In this document: positions 8,666 to 17,915 of the stretch, one piece after another
Position numbering within the stretch: position 1 is the stretch's first letter
How the letters are laid out: every line of letters starts with the position of its first letter
Notes under the pieces: generated by a model
The model's database searches: none
What the model saw: the letters and a program-made list of their open reading frames with translations, nothing else
Told to the model about the DNA's origin: nothing
From: Flavobacterium aestivum
Lineage (GTDB): Bacteria; Bacteroidota; Bacteroidia; Flavobacteriales; Flavobacteriaceae
Direction of reading: 5' to 3'
DNA: 64,000 bases
Assembly (NCBI RefSeq): GCF_026870175.2
Contig: NZ_CP113977.2
Span: 1,612,001 to 1,676,000, forward strand
Program-made: the position numbers and the translations under genes

Positions 8666-10400
8666 TTTGTTCTGTTTTTGGGAGCGAAAGTATCATTTTG
8701 GTTCCTTTGTTGAGTTCGCTTTCAATTGTTAGCGAACCACCATTTTTCTTTGCCATTTGCTTGCATAATTGAATTCCAAGTCCGGTTCCTATGATTTCTG
8801 AGTTGCCTTTTTTGGCTAGGGCTTCACTATCTTCAAGTAAGTTGGCTATAGTGTTTTGATCCATTCCTAGACCGGTATCCTGAATTACGAGTTGGCAAAA
8901 ATTGGTATTTGTTTCTATGGTATATATACTGATTTTCCCGTTTTCATGAGAGAATTTTATGGCATTGTCCAGTAGGTTGCGCAGTATAATTTTTAACGAA
9001 TCGAGATCTACAAAGATGAAATCATTTTTAGAAACTGTATTCTCAAAAGTAATGGCTTTGTCTATTAATAAAGACTTGTAATTGTATTCTATTTGCTGTA
9101 CAATTGAAAATAGATGAACAGAATCTTTATGAAAATAGAGCTGTTTGGTTTGTAATAATGCCCAATGAAGCAAGTTGTCCAGTAAACTGTAAGCGCCGTT
9201 TGCAATAACACTATTTTGGTTTAGGAGCTGATTAAGTTCACTGTAGTTTTTGGTTTGCAGGGAGTTGGTTAATTTGGTATTACTGTTTTTTAAGGCATTG
9301 ACAGAAGAGCGTAAATCATGGCTCACGATTGAAAACAGCTGGTCTTTGGTGGCATTGAGTTCATCTAGTCTTACTTTTTGACTGAGAATGATTTTGGCAT
9401 TTTTTACTTTTTGGCCGTATACATAAACACCTCCTATCAAAAGTGATAACAATCCCAATACTGAGTAAAACATAGTATTACGTTGAGTGTCTTTTAGCTT
9501 GTTCTCAATCTTTAAAACTGAGATTTGTTTTTGTTTTTGCGCTACCGCATATTTTTTTTCATAGTCAGCAAGTGCCCAAACTTTGTTTTGGTTGTTCAGA
9601 GAATCTTGCCATTTCTCGGATTCCTTTCTATAAGTTAAGGCTTCTTTGTAATTGTTTCTGTTTTCTTCTACAACGGCCATGTTTTTTGAAGCATCTCTTT
9701 TTTTATCAAAAGCTTTTACATTTTTAGATGTTTCATAGGATTTTTTAAAATAAAAAATTGCCAAATCGTCTTTATACTGTTCGTAATACAAATTAGCAAG
9801 ATTCATATATGAGGTGCATGTTCTGTCCTCATTTTTGGTTTTCTTGTTTAATTGTAAATTCTTAAGAAGGTACTTTTCTGCTTTATCAAATTGTTTTAAA
9901 AAAATGTAAGTTGTACCAATTCCATTATATGCATCTGTTAGACATTCAATATTGTTTGATTTGATGGATAGTAATTCAGATAGTTTAAAATAAAAAAGAG
10001 CTTTGTTATAATCTCTTGATTCTAAAATTGAAGCGCCTAGAATAAAGTTTTTGATTGATGAAAGTTGAAAAGAATTTGATGTTAATAAAAATTCTTTTTC
10101 TGCCTCTTTATATAGTTTTTTGTAATAAAAACTAGCTCCCCTAAAATAGTGGCAATATTCAGCTAGAGATTTGTTTTTACAAATACTTAATTGCTTCATT
10201 GAGTATACTAAGGTAGAATCCCAATCTTTTTTTAAATAAAAAGATTGGGCCTTAACAAAGTTTTTTTCTTCCTTAAATTCAATTGATTTTTGGTGAAGAA
10301 TTTTTTTTTCCAATAAATTATTCTCTTTGGATTGTGAAAAAAGAAAACAGGGAAGTGCCAAGACAAAACAAAAAAAATATTTATTGATATTTAAATTCAT
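8658..10400 (-). CDS. TPR-containing sensor histidine kinase
   Basis: A 580-aa membrane sensor. It has a signal peptide (about 1-22) and a periplasmic tetratricopeptide array (about 40-265) with a coiled segment before one membrane helix (about 310-330). The dimerisation/phospho-acceptor helix carries His361 ('SIVSHDLRSSV'). The HATPase domain has an N box ('LRNLLDNAIKFSHENG', about 473-488), G1 'DTGLGMD' and G2 'GTGLGIQL'. The architecture is common in Bacteroidota; the TPR region is thought to sense a protein or peptide partner. The 130-aa protein encoded 1 nt upstream is a candidate partner, and the overlapping LytTR regulator is the output. Confidence 0.93.
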   Translation of the reverse strand: MNLNINKYFFCFVLALPCFLFSQSKENNLLEKKILHQKSIEFKEEKNFVKAQSFYLKKDWDSTLVYSMKQLSICKNKSLAEYCHYFRGASFYYKKLYKEAEKEFLLTSNSFQLSSIKNFILGASILESRDYNKALFYFKLSELLSIKSNNIECLTDAYNGIGTTYIFLKQFDKAEKYLLKNLQLNKKTKNEDRTCTSYMNLANLYYEQYKDDLAIFYFKKSYETSKNVKAFDKKRDASKNMAVVEENRNNYKEALTYRKESEKWQDSLNNQNKVWALADYEKKYAVAQKQKQISVLKIENKLKDTQRNTMFYSVLGLLSLLIGGVYVYGQKVKNAKIILSQKVRLDELNATKDQLFSIVSHDLRSSVNALKNSNTKLTNSLQTKNYSELNQLLNQNSVIANGAYSLLDNLLHWALLQTKQLYFHKDSVHLFSIVQQIEYNYKSLLIDKAITFENTVSKNDFIFVDLDSLKIILRNLLDNAIKFSHENGKISIYTIETNTNFCQLVIQDTGLGMDQNTIANLLEDSEALAKKGNSEIIGTGLGIQLCKQMAKKNGGSLTIESELNKGTKMILSLPKTEQNG

Positions 10401-10401
10401 T

Positions 10402-10794
10402 TTATGGAAGATTTGTTGTAGTTCCTCTTGAAGTTTCAGGATCTAAGTTTATCATAAAAGATTCAATTTTGTTTATATCTGACACGGTATCTGAAGTATA
10501 GTCTACTTCTACATACCACACATCGCAAGTTTCTGGTGTAACTTCGGAGAAATTATAATCGTATTTCATGGTTAAAACCGTTCCTTTCTCTGTAGGTGTT
10601 TCTACTGTAGGAGCAACTGGATCGTCAGAATTTATATATAAAGTTGCTCTTATTTTTAGGGTTAGAGAGCCACCTTCTGGAGTGTAAAATTTTGCAGATA
10701 CTAATGGTGCCACAGGATAAGTAACCGTGTTAGGGCTTAAGAAAGTGAATGGTTCGGTGTTGATTTTTGTGTTTTGGATAACCTTAAATGCCAT
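10402..10794 (-). CDS. Unknown 130-aa protein, first gene of the two-component operon
   Basis: I do not recognise this protein. It has no signal peptide or membrane segment, is rich in Thr, Pro and Val, and shows an alternating pattern suggesting a beta-sandwich. Its stop is 1 nt from the start of the histidine-kinase gene, so it is the leading gene of a three-gene operon. It may be an accessory component or target of the sensor, but that is inference from position only. An unusual point is that it appears cytosolic while the kinase's sensing region is periplasmic. Confidence 0.7.
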   Translation of the reverse strand: MAFKVIQNTKINTEPFTFLSPNTVTYPVAPLVSAKFYTPEGGSLTLKIRATLYINSDDPVAPTVETPTEKGTVLTMKYDYNFSEVTPETCDVWYVEVDYTSDTVSDINKIESFMINLDPETSRGTTTNLP

Positions 10795-11047
10795 AGTCTT
10801 TTTTTTACGAGTTAAATAAATGGAGTAATTTCGGGTTAAAGATATTTTTTTTCTTTGTATAATGCGTAATGTTTTTATTATTTTTTTGTGATTTTTTTAT
10901 CTATTCTGTTTAAAATGTGTGAAATTTCACAATATTTGTATTTTTTTGATTTCTAAGGATATTAGTTTTAGAAGTAAAAAATAATCAGATCATTAAGTAA
11001 GATTCTTTTTCGAAATTCAATTTTGAAGAAAATTGAGCTCGTAACGA

Positions 11048-11083
11048 AAAAACCCCAAATCTAAAAGATGAATTGGGGTTTTT
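11048..11083 (-). terminator. Terminator of the TonB/DUF4249 operon
   Basis: A perfect 11-bp stem (11048-11058 with 11073-11083), containing CCCC/GGGG, begins 9 nt past the stop of the last gene. T-rich sequence follows on the minus strand. Confidence 0.88.
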
Positions 11084-11091
11084 GGAGGTAT

Positions 11092-12891
11092 TTATTGTAC
11101 TTCAAAAGTGTCTTTAAGGGAGATTGGAATTCCCTGATCTGTAAATCCTTCAAGTGTGATCTCGAATGTTCCCATTACATCGGAGGTATAAAAAGATATT
11201 GGGTTATCAGTATTGTCCAAATTGATTTGAGGGAGCCATAACAACTGATAGCGGTAGTCAGGAATTCTTTCGTATTTGGTCTGATCTGAATAATCCGGAG
11301 AGTAGTAAATAGACTTGTTTAATGGTCTTACTATTTTGTTTTTTAAAATATAATCACCTGATGCTTTTGTTTGGTAATCATTGTTTTTTGTAGTGATATT
11401 TACAATTCCGTTGAATGCTTTTGGTCCATAAAAGTAGACTCCTGTGACAAGACTAACTTTGTAGATATTCTCTGTTCTGTAATCAAATAACTCATTGATG
11501 TTTTGTATAACCAATCCATCGACTAATACTAATGTAGGTTCATTAAAATTCGTTAAATCATAATGAGTATCTCTAACATGGATAGAGTAGTTATTGTTTG
11601 TCTGTCGGTAGTATATCTCTTTAAGAACCTCAGTAATTGTTTCTTTTAGGCTAGGGAACCGTGTGTAATCATCTAGAATGTATTCTTTTTCAAAAGGATG
11701 ATAAAAGGGTTCTGTTTGCTGAGACGGTATTATGCTGTCTTTATTTATTGCGTAATATGCATTCTCTATTTGATTGGCAACTGATCGTTCTTCCAGAGTT
11801 TTTTTGTTTTCTACGGTAAGTTTTAATAGGTTGGTAAACTTTAATTCGGATTCATTAAAACTTTCTTGATTGTCTAATTCTATTTTGTAATTTTCTTTAT
11901 CATTTTCTATTACTTGTATGACAATATCCGAATTGTTTGTGTCTTTGTCGAGAATGAATTTAAATTGCCCCTGTTGATTTGTTTTAACAATTTTCATGGC
12001 AAATGATTTGCCTGGTATTGATAATGCTATGGTTTTGTTGTTTAACTCCTGTGGCTGTTTGTTGTTTGAAATTGTTCCAGTAATGATTTCTCCACGAAGT
12101 TCAGGGGTGTATAATATTTTTTTGTTTAAATAAATAGCAGATGTTTTGTTAGTCTGAATATATTCAAGTGCATTTTTTTGCTTGATGCTTGGCAAATCAT
12201 CAATTTTTCGAATCGAAAGGGAATAGTTTCCTTTTTCAGGAGAGTTTTTTAACGATTTGATTTTAAAAGTCATTTTCTCCCTGCTTGCGCTAGTTCTTTT
12301 ATCTAATTGCATTGCAAAGAAATCATTTCTTTCGATCTTTGTTCTTTCTGCTTCTTTTTGAATGGTTTTATTTTCTTTTGCTGCTATATCGGGATTACTG
12401 GCTAGAATGTTTTTTTCGTTTTCTAAATACGGATTTATAATAAATAAGTCAATTTCTGTTTTTTTAAATTCAGGCTTGTTTAGCATTAATTTAGTATAGG
12501 CCGTTAGTTTATAATTACCTGTGGGAAGTGTTGTTGGCATAAAGAAATCACCTTGACTATTACCATTTTCAAGGTAAATTTTATTGGTGAAAATAGTTTG
12601 ATTCTCACTATTGGTAAGTGAGATATAAGCAATTTTGCTTAAGGTACTTTGTTTGTTGTTTGTTGGGTTTATGCAATATAATTTGCAAAGCAATTTTTCG
12701 CCTACGAGTAATGTAGTAGTATTTAAATGAATAAATATGCTTTCATTGACCGAGCCAGAATTGGAGTCTTTTATTATTTCACTATTTTGAGCTGATGCAA
12801 AAGTGTTTGTGATTATAAGCAACACAATGGCAATTTTTTTTATTAGTCTATCCAAAATAAAGGTTTTATGTTTGATGAGAATTTTGTGCAA
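11092..12891 (-). CDS. Secreted MG2/TonB-plug domain protein of unknown function
   Basis: A 599-aa exported protein with a signal peptide ending near 'ITNTFASAQ'. The N-terminal part ('HLNTTTLLVGEKLLCKLYC' to 'LPTGNYKLTAYTKLM') matches alpha-2-macroglobulin MG2-type repeats. A later segment ('LVLVDGLVIQNINELFDY' and 'YGPKAFNGIVNITTKN') resembles a TonB-receptor plug, but there is no beta-barrel after it. Proteins of this layout are frequent in Bacteroidota and are not functionally characterised to my knowledge. It overlaps the DUF4249 gene by 49 nt; an alternative start nearer the hydrophobic core is possible. It is the last gene of a four-gene operon. Confidence 0.8.
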   Translation of the reverse strand: MHKILIKHKTFILDRLIKKIAIVLLIITNTFASAQNSEIIKDSNSGSVNESIFIHLNTTTLLVGEKLLCKLYCINPTNNKQSTLSKIAYISLTNSENQTIFTNKIYLENGNSQGDFFMPTTLPTGNYKLTAYTKLMLNKPEFKKTEIDLFIINPYLENEKNILASNPDIAAKENKTIQKEAERTKIERNDFFAMQLDKRTSASREKMTFKIKSLKNSPEKGNYSLSIRKIDDLPSIKQKNALEYIQTNKTSAIYLNKKILYTPELRGEIITGTISNNKQPQELNNKTIALSIPGKSFAMKIVKTNQQGQFKFILDKDTNNSDIVIQVIENDKENYKIELDNQESFNESELKFTNLLKLTVENKKTLEERSVANQIENAYYAINKDSIIPSQQTEPFYHPFEKEYILDDYTRFPSLKETITEVLKEIYYRQTNNNYSIHVRDTHYDLTNFNEPTLVLVDGLVIQNINELFDYRTENIYKVSLVTGVYFYGPKAFNGIVNITTKNNDYQTKASGDYILKNKIVRPLNKSIYYSPDYSDQTKYERIPDYRYQLLWLPQINLDNTDNPISFYTSDVMGTFEITLEGFTDQGIPISLKDTFEVQ

Positions 12892-14054
12892 TCACCGCAA
12901 TCAGCCTCTACAAAAGTATAGATGCGATTGTCATCTGTACTACCGTAATAGACATAGAAAACAGAATTTACATATGCTTCTATAAAAGCACCACCACAGC
13001 CTTTTTCTTTGAAGCAATTTGATTTTTCTATTGTATTACATTTTATAAAATATGGAGGGTAATTAGCTTCTTTTGGAAATATATCGATAAAGTTGAAAAA
13101 AATTCTTTTTGACGATACCGAAGAAACTTCAAAATAGCCGACAATTTTCTCATTTGGATTGTCATTGCATTTTAGATTACCATAATTAAAACCCGTTTGG
13201 GTTTGTGATAATATACTTTTTGAAATAGATAAATCTTTCAATGTTTTGTAGTAAGTGTAAGATGCTAAGTTTTGTACGTATTGACGAACAATTATACTAT
13301 AGCGTTCTCTAAGTATTGGATCCTTGACGCTTATGTATCTGATAGGGAAGTTTATTCGATCTTCTGTTAATCCTACTGTACTTTTCAAAGTTAAGTCATC
13401 CAATGACTTTGTTGTATAACAAGTTCTTGTTTCCCCTGTTCTTGGGACTACTAAAAAATCAGGATCTCCGTCTGGTGTTAAATAAGGAGCGATTATGTAT
13501 TTATTTGGATTCCAATAGGGAGCTATAATTTTATAGGTTTCATCATATTCGTATCTATAAAATTTTGATTGACCAGTTGGATCATAACTACTAACGTTTA
13601 TATTTACTCCCTTCTCACCTTCGTTTGTCTGAACTATTGGAGTAACCTGAACTTCGCTTTCCGGAGTTAATATTTCTGGGGTCGATGAGTATGACTTGCC
13701 ATCTTTGGTTATTATATTTAATTGGTACTTTTTTCCAGGAATTGCTTTAAAGGCCGATTTTGAAATGTATGAATCTACATCTTCTTCAAATTCATAAACT
13801 GTATTGTCATTGTCTGTAATATATACATTTGCCCCTTTTTCAAAAACTGGTTTGTTTTCTTCCAATCGGTAGGTTCTATTTACTTTGATTTCTTGTAATC
13901 TTAATTCATTTGTGATAATGCCATTTACAACTAGTATATCTTCAAATGTATTAGATTGTAAAACATATTGTTCTGTACAGCTAGTGAATAGTATAACACT
14001 AAAAATAAGTATATACTTAATGAAATGAGAAGTAATGTTGTCTTTAATTTTCAT
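12843..14054 (-). CDS. DUF4249-family outer membrane lipoprotein
   Basis: A 403-aa lipoprotein; the lipobox 'ILFTSC' places the acylated cysteine at residue 26. The N-terminal domain ('EDILVVNGIITNELRLQEIKV', 'GANVYITDNDN', 'GKKYQLNI') is the hallmark of DUF4249 proteins. These are regularly encoded directly after a TonB-dependent receptor in Bacteroidota and probably act as a surface partner to it, by analogy with SusD. The receptor gene ends 12 nt upstream. Several Cys pairs near the C-terminus ('CGDC', 'CGG') suggest disulfides or metal binding. The ligand is unknown. Confidence 0.87.
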   Translation of the reverse strand: MKIKDNITSHFIKYILIFSVILFTSCTEQYVLQSNTFEDILVVNGIITNELRLQEIKVNRTYRLEENKPVFEKGANVYITDNDNTVYEFEEDVDSYISKSAFKAIPGKKYQLNIITKDGKSYSSTPEILTPESEVQVTPIVQTNEGEKGVNINVSSYDPTGQSKFYRYEYDETYKIIAPYWNPNKYIIAPYLTPDGDPDFLVVPRTGETRTCYTTKSLDDLTLKSTVGLTEDRINFPIRYISVKDPILRERYSIIVRQYVQNLASYTYYKTLKDLSISKSILSQTQTGFNYGNLKCNDNPNEKIVGYFEVSSVSSKRIFFNFIDIFPKEANYPPYFIKCNTIEKSNCFKEKGCGGAFIEAYVNSVFYVYYGSTDDNRIYTFVEADCGDCTKFSSNIKPLFWID

Positions 14055-14066
14055 ATAGTGTTGTAA

Positions 14067-16841
14067 TTAAAACTTAATGTTATAAGTAATAGTTGGTATT
14101 GGAACTGAGAAAATAGATGTTTTATACGCCTTTATTTGTCCTTCTTTTGTTACGAAAAACACAGAATAAGGATTGTTCCTTCCTAAAACATTATATATTG
14201 ATATGTTCCAAAAGCTATGGCTCAGTTTTTTTATTTTATGATTTCCCTCTATGTTAAAACCTATGTCTAATCTATAATAATCCGGAATTCTATATTGATT
14301 TCTATCGCTATACAGAGTGTATTCTAATCCGTTATACATGTAACTGCCAATAGGGTAGGTTATAGGTCTTCCTGATTGATAAATGAAATTAGTAGAAAGA
14401 CTATAGCGTTTTGTGAATTTGTAATTTAAGACAGCACTTGCTTCGTGTGGTTTGTCAAAATTTGTTGGGAAATAAGCTCCATTGTTTACTTTTTCATCAT
14501 TAAAATTACTATCCAGTTTTATAAAAGTTCTGGAATAAGTATATCCGAGCCATCCGTTCAATCTGCCTATTTGTTTTTTTAGCAATAGTTCGACTCCGTA
14601 GGCTTTTCCTTCCCCTTGTAAAAGCTGCGTTTCAGTATTTTCGTTTAAAATTAGTTCGGCACCTACTTTATAATCAAGCAGATTTTTTGATTTTTTATAA
14701 TACCCCTCTAAGCTTATTTCGACTATATCATTGTATACATTTTTATAAAGTCCTAATGAGTATTGTTGTGATTCTTGTGGAGCAATATTCAAATCAGAAA
14801 GTTTCCATGCATCAGTAGGAGATTGTGTTGTGTTACTCGTTAGTAAATGGATGTATTGAAAAGTTTTATCATAACTTCCTTTGATAGAAAAATTATCTGT
14901 AAATAAATAACGTACAGCTAGCCTAGGTTCAAAACCACCATATGTTTTAATGACTTCGTTGTTCTTGTATGTCTGCGATCCTTTTACAGTATTGTCATTT
15001 ATTGGGAGATTATCTTGATAAATTCTTTGGGTTGATTCCCCCAAAGCGGCATAATAAGAATAGCGTAAGCCAGTGCTTATTAATATTTTATCGTTTAAAG
15101 CATAATTATCAGTAAAATATGCTGCTGATTCTAAGGCTTTTTCGTCTTCAATGTCTATGGGTTTTATTGTTGATTCTGGTTTATTAGGGGATAAATGTCC
15201 AGGATCAGTTTTGTATAATTTACTTGAAATACCATAATTGAAGGTGTGCTTTTTATTGTATATGCTGTTAAAATTAAGAATGAATTGAGTTTCTTTTAAT
15301 TTGTATCCATAATCAAAAGAGTTTATTCCCTCTGTTTGATAATCGATGTTGAATTTATATTCGCTATTTGTAAAAATTAATGCAGTTTTGTTTTTGCTAT
15401 TAAATATATGACTCCATTCTAAAGAAATTAAACGATTGCTGTACTTGTATAATGAATCAGATGATATGCTATAGGTGTCATGACTATAATAAAATGTTGA
15501 TTCAAAATTGTTTTTATCATTAATTTTATGATTGTATTTTAGTGTCCCATCATAAAATGAGGCTTCACTATTTTTTAATGATTCTTCGTCTAATCTTTTT
15601 AAAATCCAGTCAGAGTAGGTAGCTCTTCCACCTACTAATAAACTTGATTTGCCTTTTATGATTGGAGTACTAATAGCTAGATTGCTCGTTACAGATCCGA
15701 TACCACCTTCTCCGGAAAATTTATCTGGGTTTCCTTTTTTGGAACTGATATCGAATACAGAAGAAAGTCTTCCGCCAAATTCTGCGGGTATACTGCCTTT
15801 GTAAATATCTACTTTGCTAGTGGTATACGGATTAACTGCTGAGAAAAAGCCTAAAAAATGCGAAGTATTGTACAAGGTGGCATTGTCTAAAAGGATTAGA
15901 TTTTGATCGTCTTTACCTCCGCGAACATTAAATCCTGCAGATCCTTCCCCAGTTGTTTTTATTCCAGGAAGTGTTGTGGCAACCCTGAAAATATCTCTTT
16001 CACCAAGTACTAATGGTACGTTTTTAATTCCCTCGACATCAATTGTAGAAACACCGGTTACAGCAGTTTTTACATTCTTATTTAAATTTCCTTTAATGAT
16101 AACTTCGTCTAGTTCATTTATACTTTCAGATAATGATAAATCCATTTTACCATTATCATATACCATAACAGTCTTAGTGATTTTTTTATGGTTAATTGAT
16201 TCTGTTTCTATTTGATTCAGACCAGAAGGGACATTCATTGTGTAATGACCGTCGTTGTCAGTAACAGCACTTATATTTTTATTACGTATTCTGATTGTTA
16301 CGTTAGAAAGAAGTTTTTTTGTTTTTCCATCTCTAATATAACCCGAAACAGTATATAGTTTTTTCTCTATATATTTTTTTTCCTTTCCAATTAGTATAAT
16401 GCCAGGATCTCTGACTGTGTTTTTTATACTGTCATACTGCACATAAAATATTGGTTTGTCTGAACTTTTATTTTGTTCTGGGGTTGTGCTTTTTGTTGTT
16501 TTATCATCGAAATAGTTGTCGGGTAACTGATCTCTTATGATACTATTATTCGTTAGAATTACTCTTTTGTCTTTTATGAAATAATTTAAATTAGTCTTGT
16601 CAAAAATACCATTCAGAATTGTCTCAATAGAAGTGCTTTTATATTGTTGAGTTATTAAAGTACTGTCATTTTTGAACCAATTTTTGTCAAAGTAAAATTT
16701 GTAATCAGTTGATTTTTCTATGATTTCTATTGCTGATTTTCTATTTACTTCCTTAAATTCTATTGTGAGATCATTTTTTTCTTGACTGTATGAGCATAAA
16801 AACATTGTTAACAAAAGCAGTGTTAATGTAAATTTATTCAT
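14067..16841 (-). CDS. TonB-dependent receptor with STN and carboxypeptidase-like domains
   Basis: A 924-aa outer membrane receptor. After the signal peptide (about 1-19) comes an STN (secretin/TonB short N-terminal) domain, about 20-105. Next is a CarboxypepD_reg-like beta domain, about 163-235, then the plug, about 255-370 ('GFNVRGGKDDQNLILLDNA', 'AEFGGRLSSVFDISSK'), and a barrel ending 'PTITYNIKF'. An STN domain often implies signalling through FecR/ECF sigma pairs, but no such pair is encoded nearby. Its start overlaps the preceding gene by 8 nt, and DUF4249 and MG2/plug genes follow, forming one operon. Confidence 0.93.
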   Translation of the reverse strand: MNKFTLTLLLLTMFLCSYSQEKNDLTIEFKEVNRKSAIEIIEKSTDYKFYFDKNWFKNDSTLITQQYKSTSIETILNGIFDKTNLNYFIKDKRVILTNNSIIRDQLPDNYFDDKTTKSTTPEQNKSSDKPIFYVQYDSIKNTVRDPGIILIGKEKKYIEKKLYTVSGYIRDGKTKKLLSNVTIRIRNKNISAVTDNDGHYTMNVPSGLNQIETESINHKKITKTVMVYDNGKMDLSLSESINELDEVIIKGNLNKNVKTAVTGVSTIDVEGIKNVPLVLGERDIFRVATTLPGIKTTGEGSAGFNVRGGKDDQNLILLDNATLYNTSHFLGFFSAVNPYTTSKVDIYKGSIPAEFGGRLSSVFDISSKKGNPDKFSGEGGIGSVTSNLAISTPIIKGKSSLLVGGRATYSDWILKRLDEESLKNSEASFYDGTLKYNHKINDKNNFESTFYYSHDTYSISSDSLYKYSNRLISLEWSHIFNSKNKTALIFTNSEYKFNIDYQTEGINSFDYGYKLKETQFILNFNSIYNKKHTFNYGISSKLYKTDPGHLSPNKPESTIKPIDIEDEKALESAAYFTDNYALNDKILISTGLRYSYYAALGESTQRIYQDNLPINDNTVKGSQTYKNNEVIKTYGGFEPRLAVRYLFTDNFSIKGSYDKTFQYIHLLTSNTTQSPTDAWKLSDLNIAPQESQQYSLGLYKNVYNDIVEISLEGYYKKSKNLLDYKVGAELILNENTETQLLQGEGKAYGVELLLKKQIGRLNGWLGYTYSRTFIKLDSNFNDEKVNNGAYFPTNFDKPHEASAVLNYKFTKRYSLSTNFIYQSGRPITYPIGSYMYNGLEYTLYSDRNQYRIPDYYRLDIGFNIEGNHKIKKLSHSFWNISIYNVLGRNNPYSVFFVTKEGQIKAYKTSIFSVPIPTITYNIKF

Positions 16842-17616
16842 TTTTAGTTTGATTTATTAATAGGTGGGGGTTGATATATTTTAATATATTTTCTAAAAAT
16901 AATTCTTTGTTGGATTGTTCTAACTCACTGTTTTTTGAATAATATTCTTTTATCTCTTTTTTGTTTTCTGGGAAAATTGTAATGATTTCTTTTTTGGAAT
17001 TTATTGAGTAGAAGGTGTTTTTGAGTTTTATATAATAAGTGTTTTTGTCGGTAAACTCATCATATGTAATTTGTTCAGTTCCATCGGAGGTCTGCTTGTT
17101 GTCTATGATTTTTTTACGGGTCTTTTGGTTTTTTATATAAAAAATGAGTGTGTTCCCGATGATTATTTCTTCATAATAACCATTAATGTATTCAGGAAGT
17201 ATTGGATTGCCATAATTTAGATTGACAAATTTTCTTTTATTAATTGTAAAAGAAGCTGTTTTTTCTTTGCTTAGAATAATACCTAAATAGTTGTATTCAT
17301 CTATTGGTTTTATTACTAACTGGTCATTATTGACATCGTATTTTAGCTCAATATCATAATAATATTGTTTGTTATAAAGTACATTTCCTAGTGTGAAATT
17401 ATCGGTAGAATAATAACTATGACTTTTGTCAAATGTTCTGTAATAATTGATTTGTCTAGGACCGTTATATATTTCTAAATTTTTTTTTCCAACTATGGAG
17501 TCAAATTTAGTATATAATGAAATCTCAGAATTTGTTTGGGAATATGTTTTGAATGCTGTAGTTATAAAAAGTATTAATAATACCGAAACTTTGATTTTAG
17601 GATATATAAATTGCAT
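16834..17616 (-). CDS. Exported protein of unknown function, first gene of the TonB/DUF4249 operon
   Basis: A 260-aa protein with a signal peptide (about 1-26, 'LFITTAFKTYSQ') and a mature part rich in Tyr, Lys, Ile and Asn. I do not recognise a domain. The stop codon lies inside the start of the receptor gene (8-nt overlap), which indicates translational coupling. It probably works with the receptor in the periplasm or at the surface. Confidence 0.75.
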   Translation of the reverse strand: MQFIYPKIKVSVLLILFITTAFKTYSQTNSEISLYTKFDSIVGKKNLEIYNGPRQINYYRTFDKSHSYYSTDNFTLGNVLYNKQYYYDIELKYDVNNDQLVIKPIDEYNYLGIILSKEKTASFTINKRKFVNLNYGNPILPEYINGYYEEIIIGNTLIFYIKNQKTRKKIIDNKQTSDGTEQITYDEFTDKNTYYIKLKNTFYSINSKKEIITIFPENKKEIKEYYSKNSELEQSNKELFLENILKYINPHLLINQTKNE

Positions 17617-17846
17617 TTTATAGTATGAGATTTCTATTTGTTATGGATTGGAAACAGGTGTTAAATTTATGTTTTATTTCTTATAAATTGTTGTGATATT
17701 TTTATAAAAATAATATTAAATCCTACAAAAGCAATACTATATGTTGTATTTTTTTTATTTTTTTTAAATTTTTAAAATATAAGCTCGTATTTTATATGTT
17801 TTATTACCTAATGATGGATTTTTTCTTTGAGAGGATTTTAAATTGA

Positions 17847-17880
17847 AAAACCCCGTTTCACATACATGAAACGGGGTTTT
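17847..17880 (-). terminator. Terminator downstream of pnp
   Basis: A perfect 14-bp stem (17847-17860 with 17867-17880) has a 6-nt loop and A/T flanks on both sides. It starts 36 nt after the pnp stop. Confidence 0.92.
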
Positions 17881-17915
17881 CTTTATAAATAAACCTTTAG
17901 TAAACTAAGATCTGA

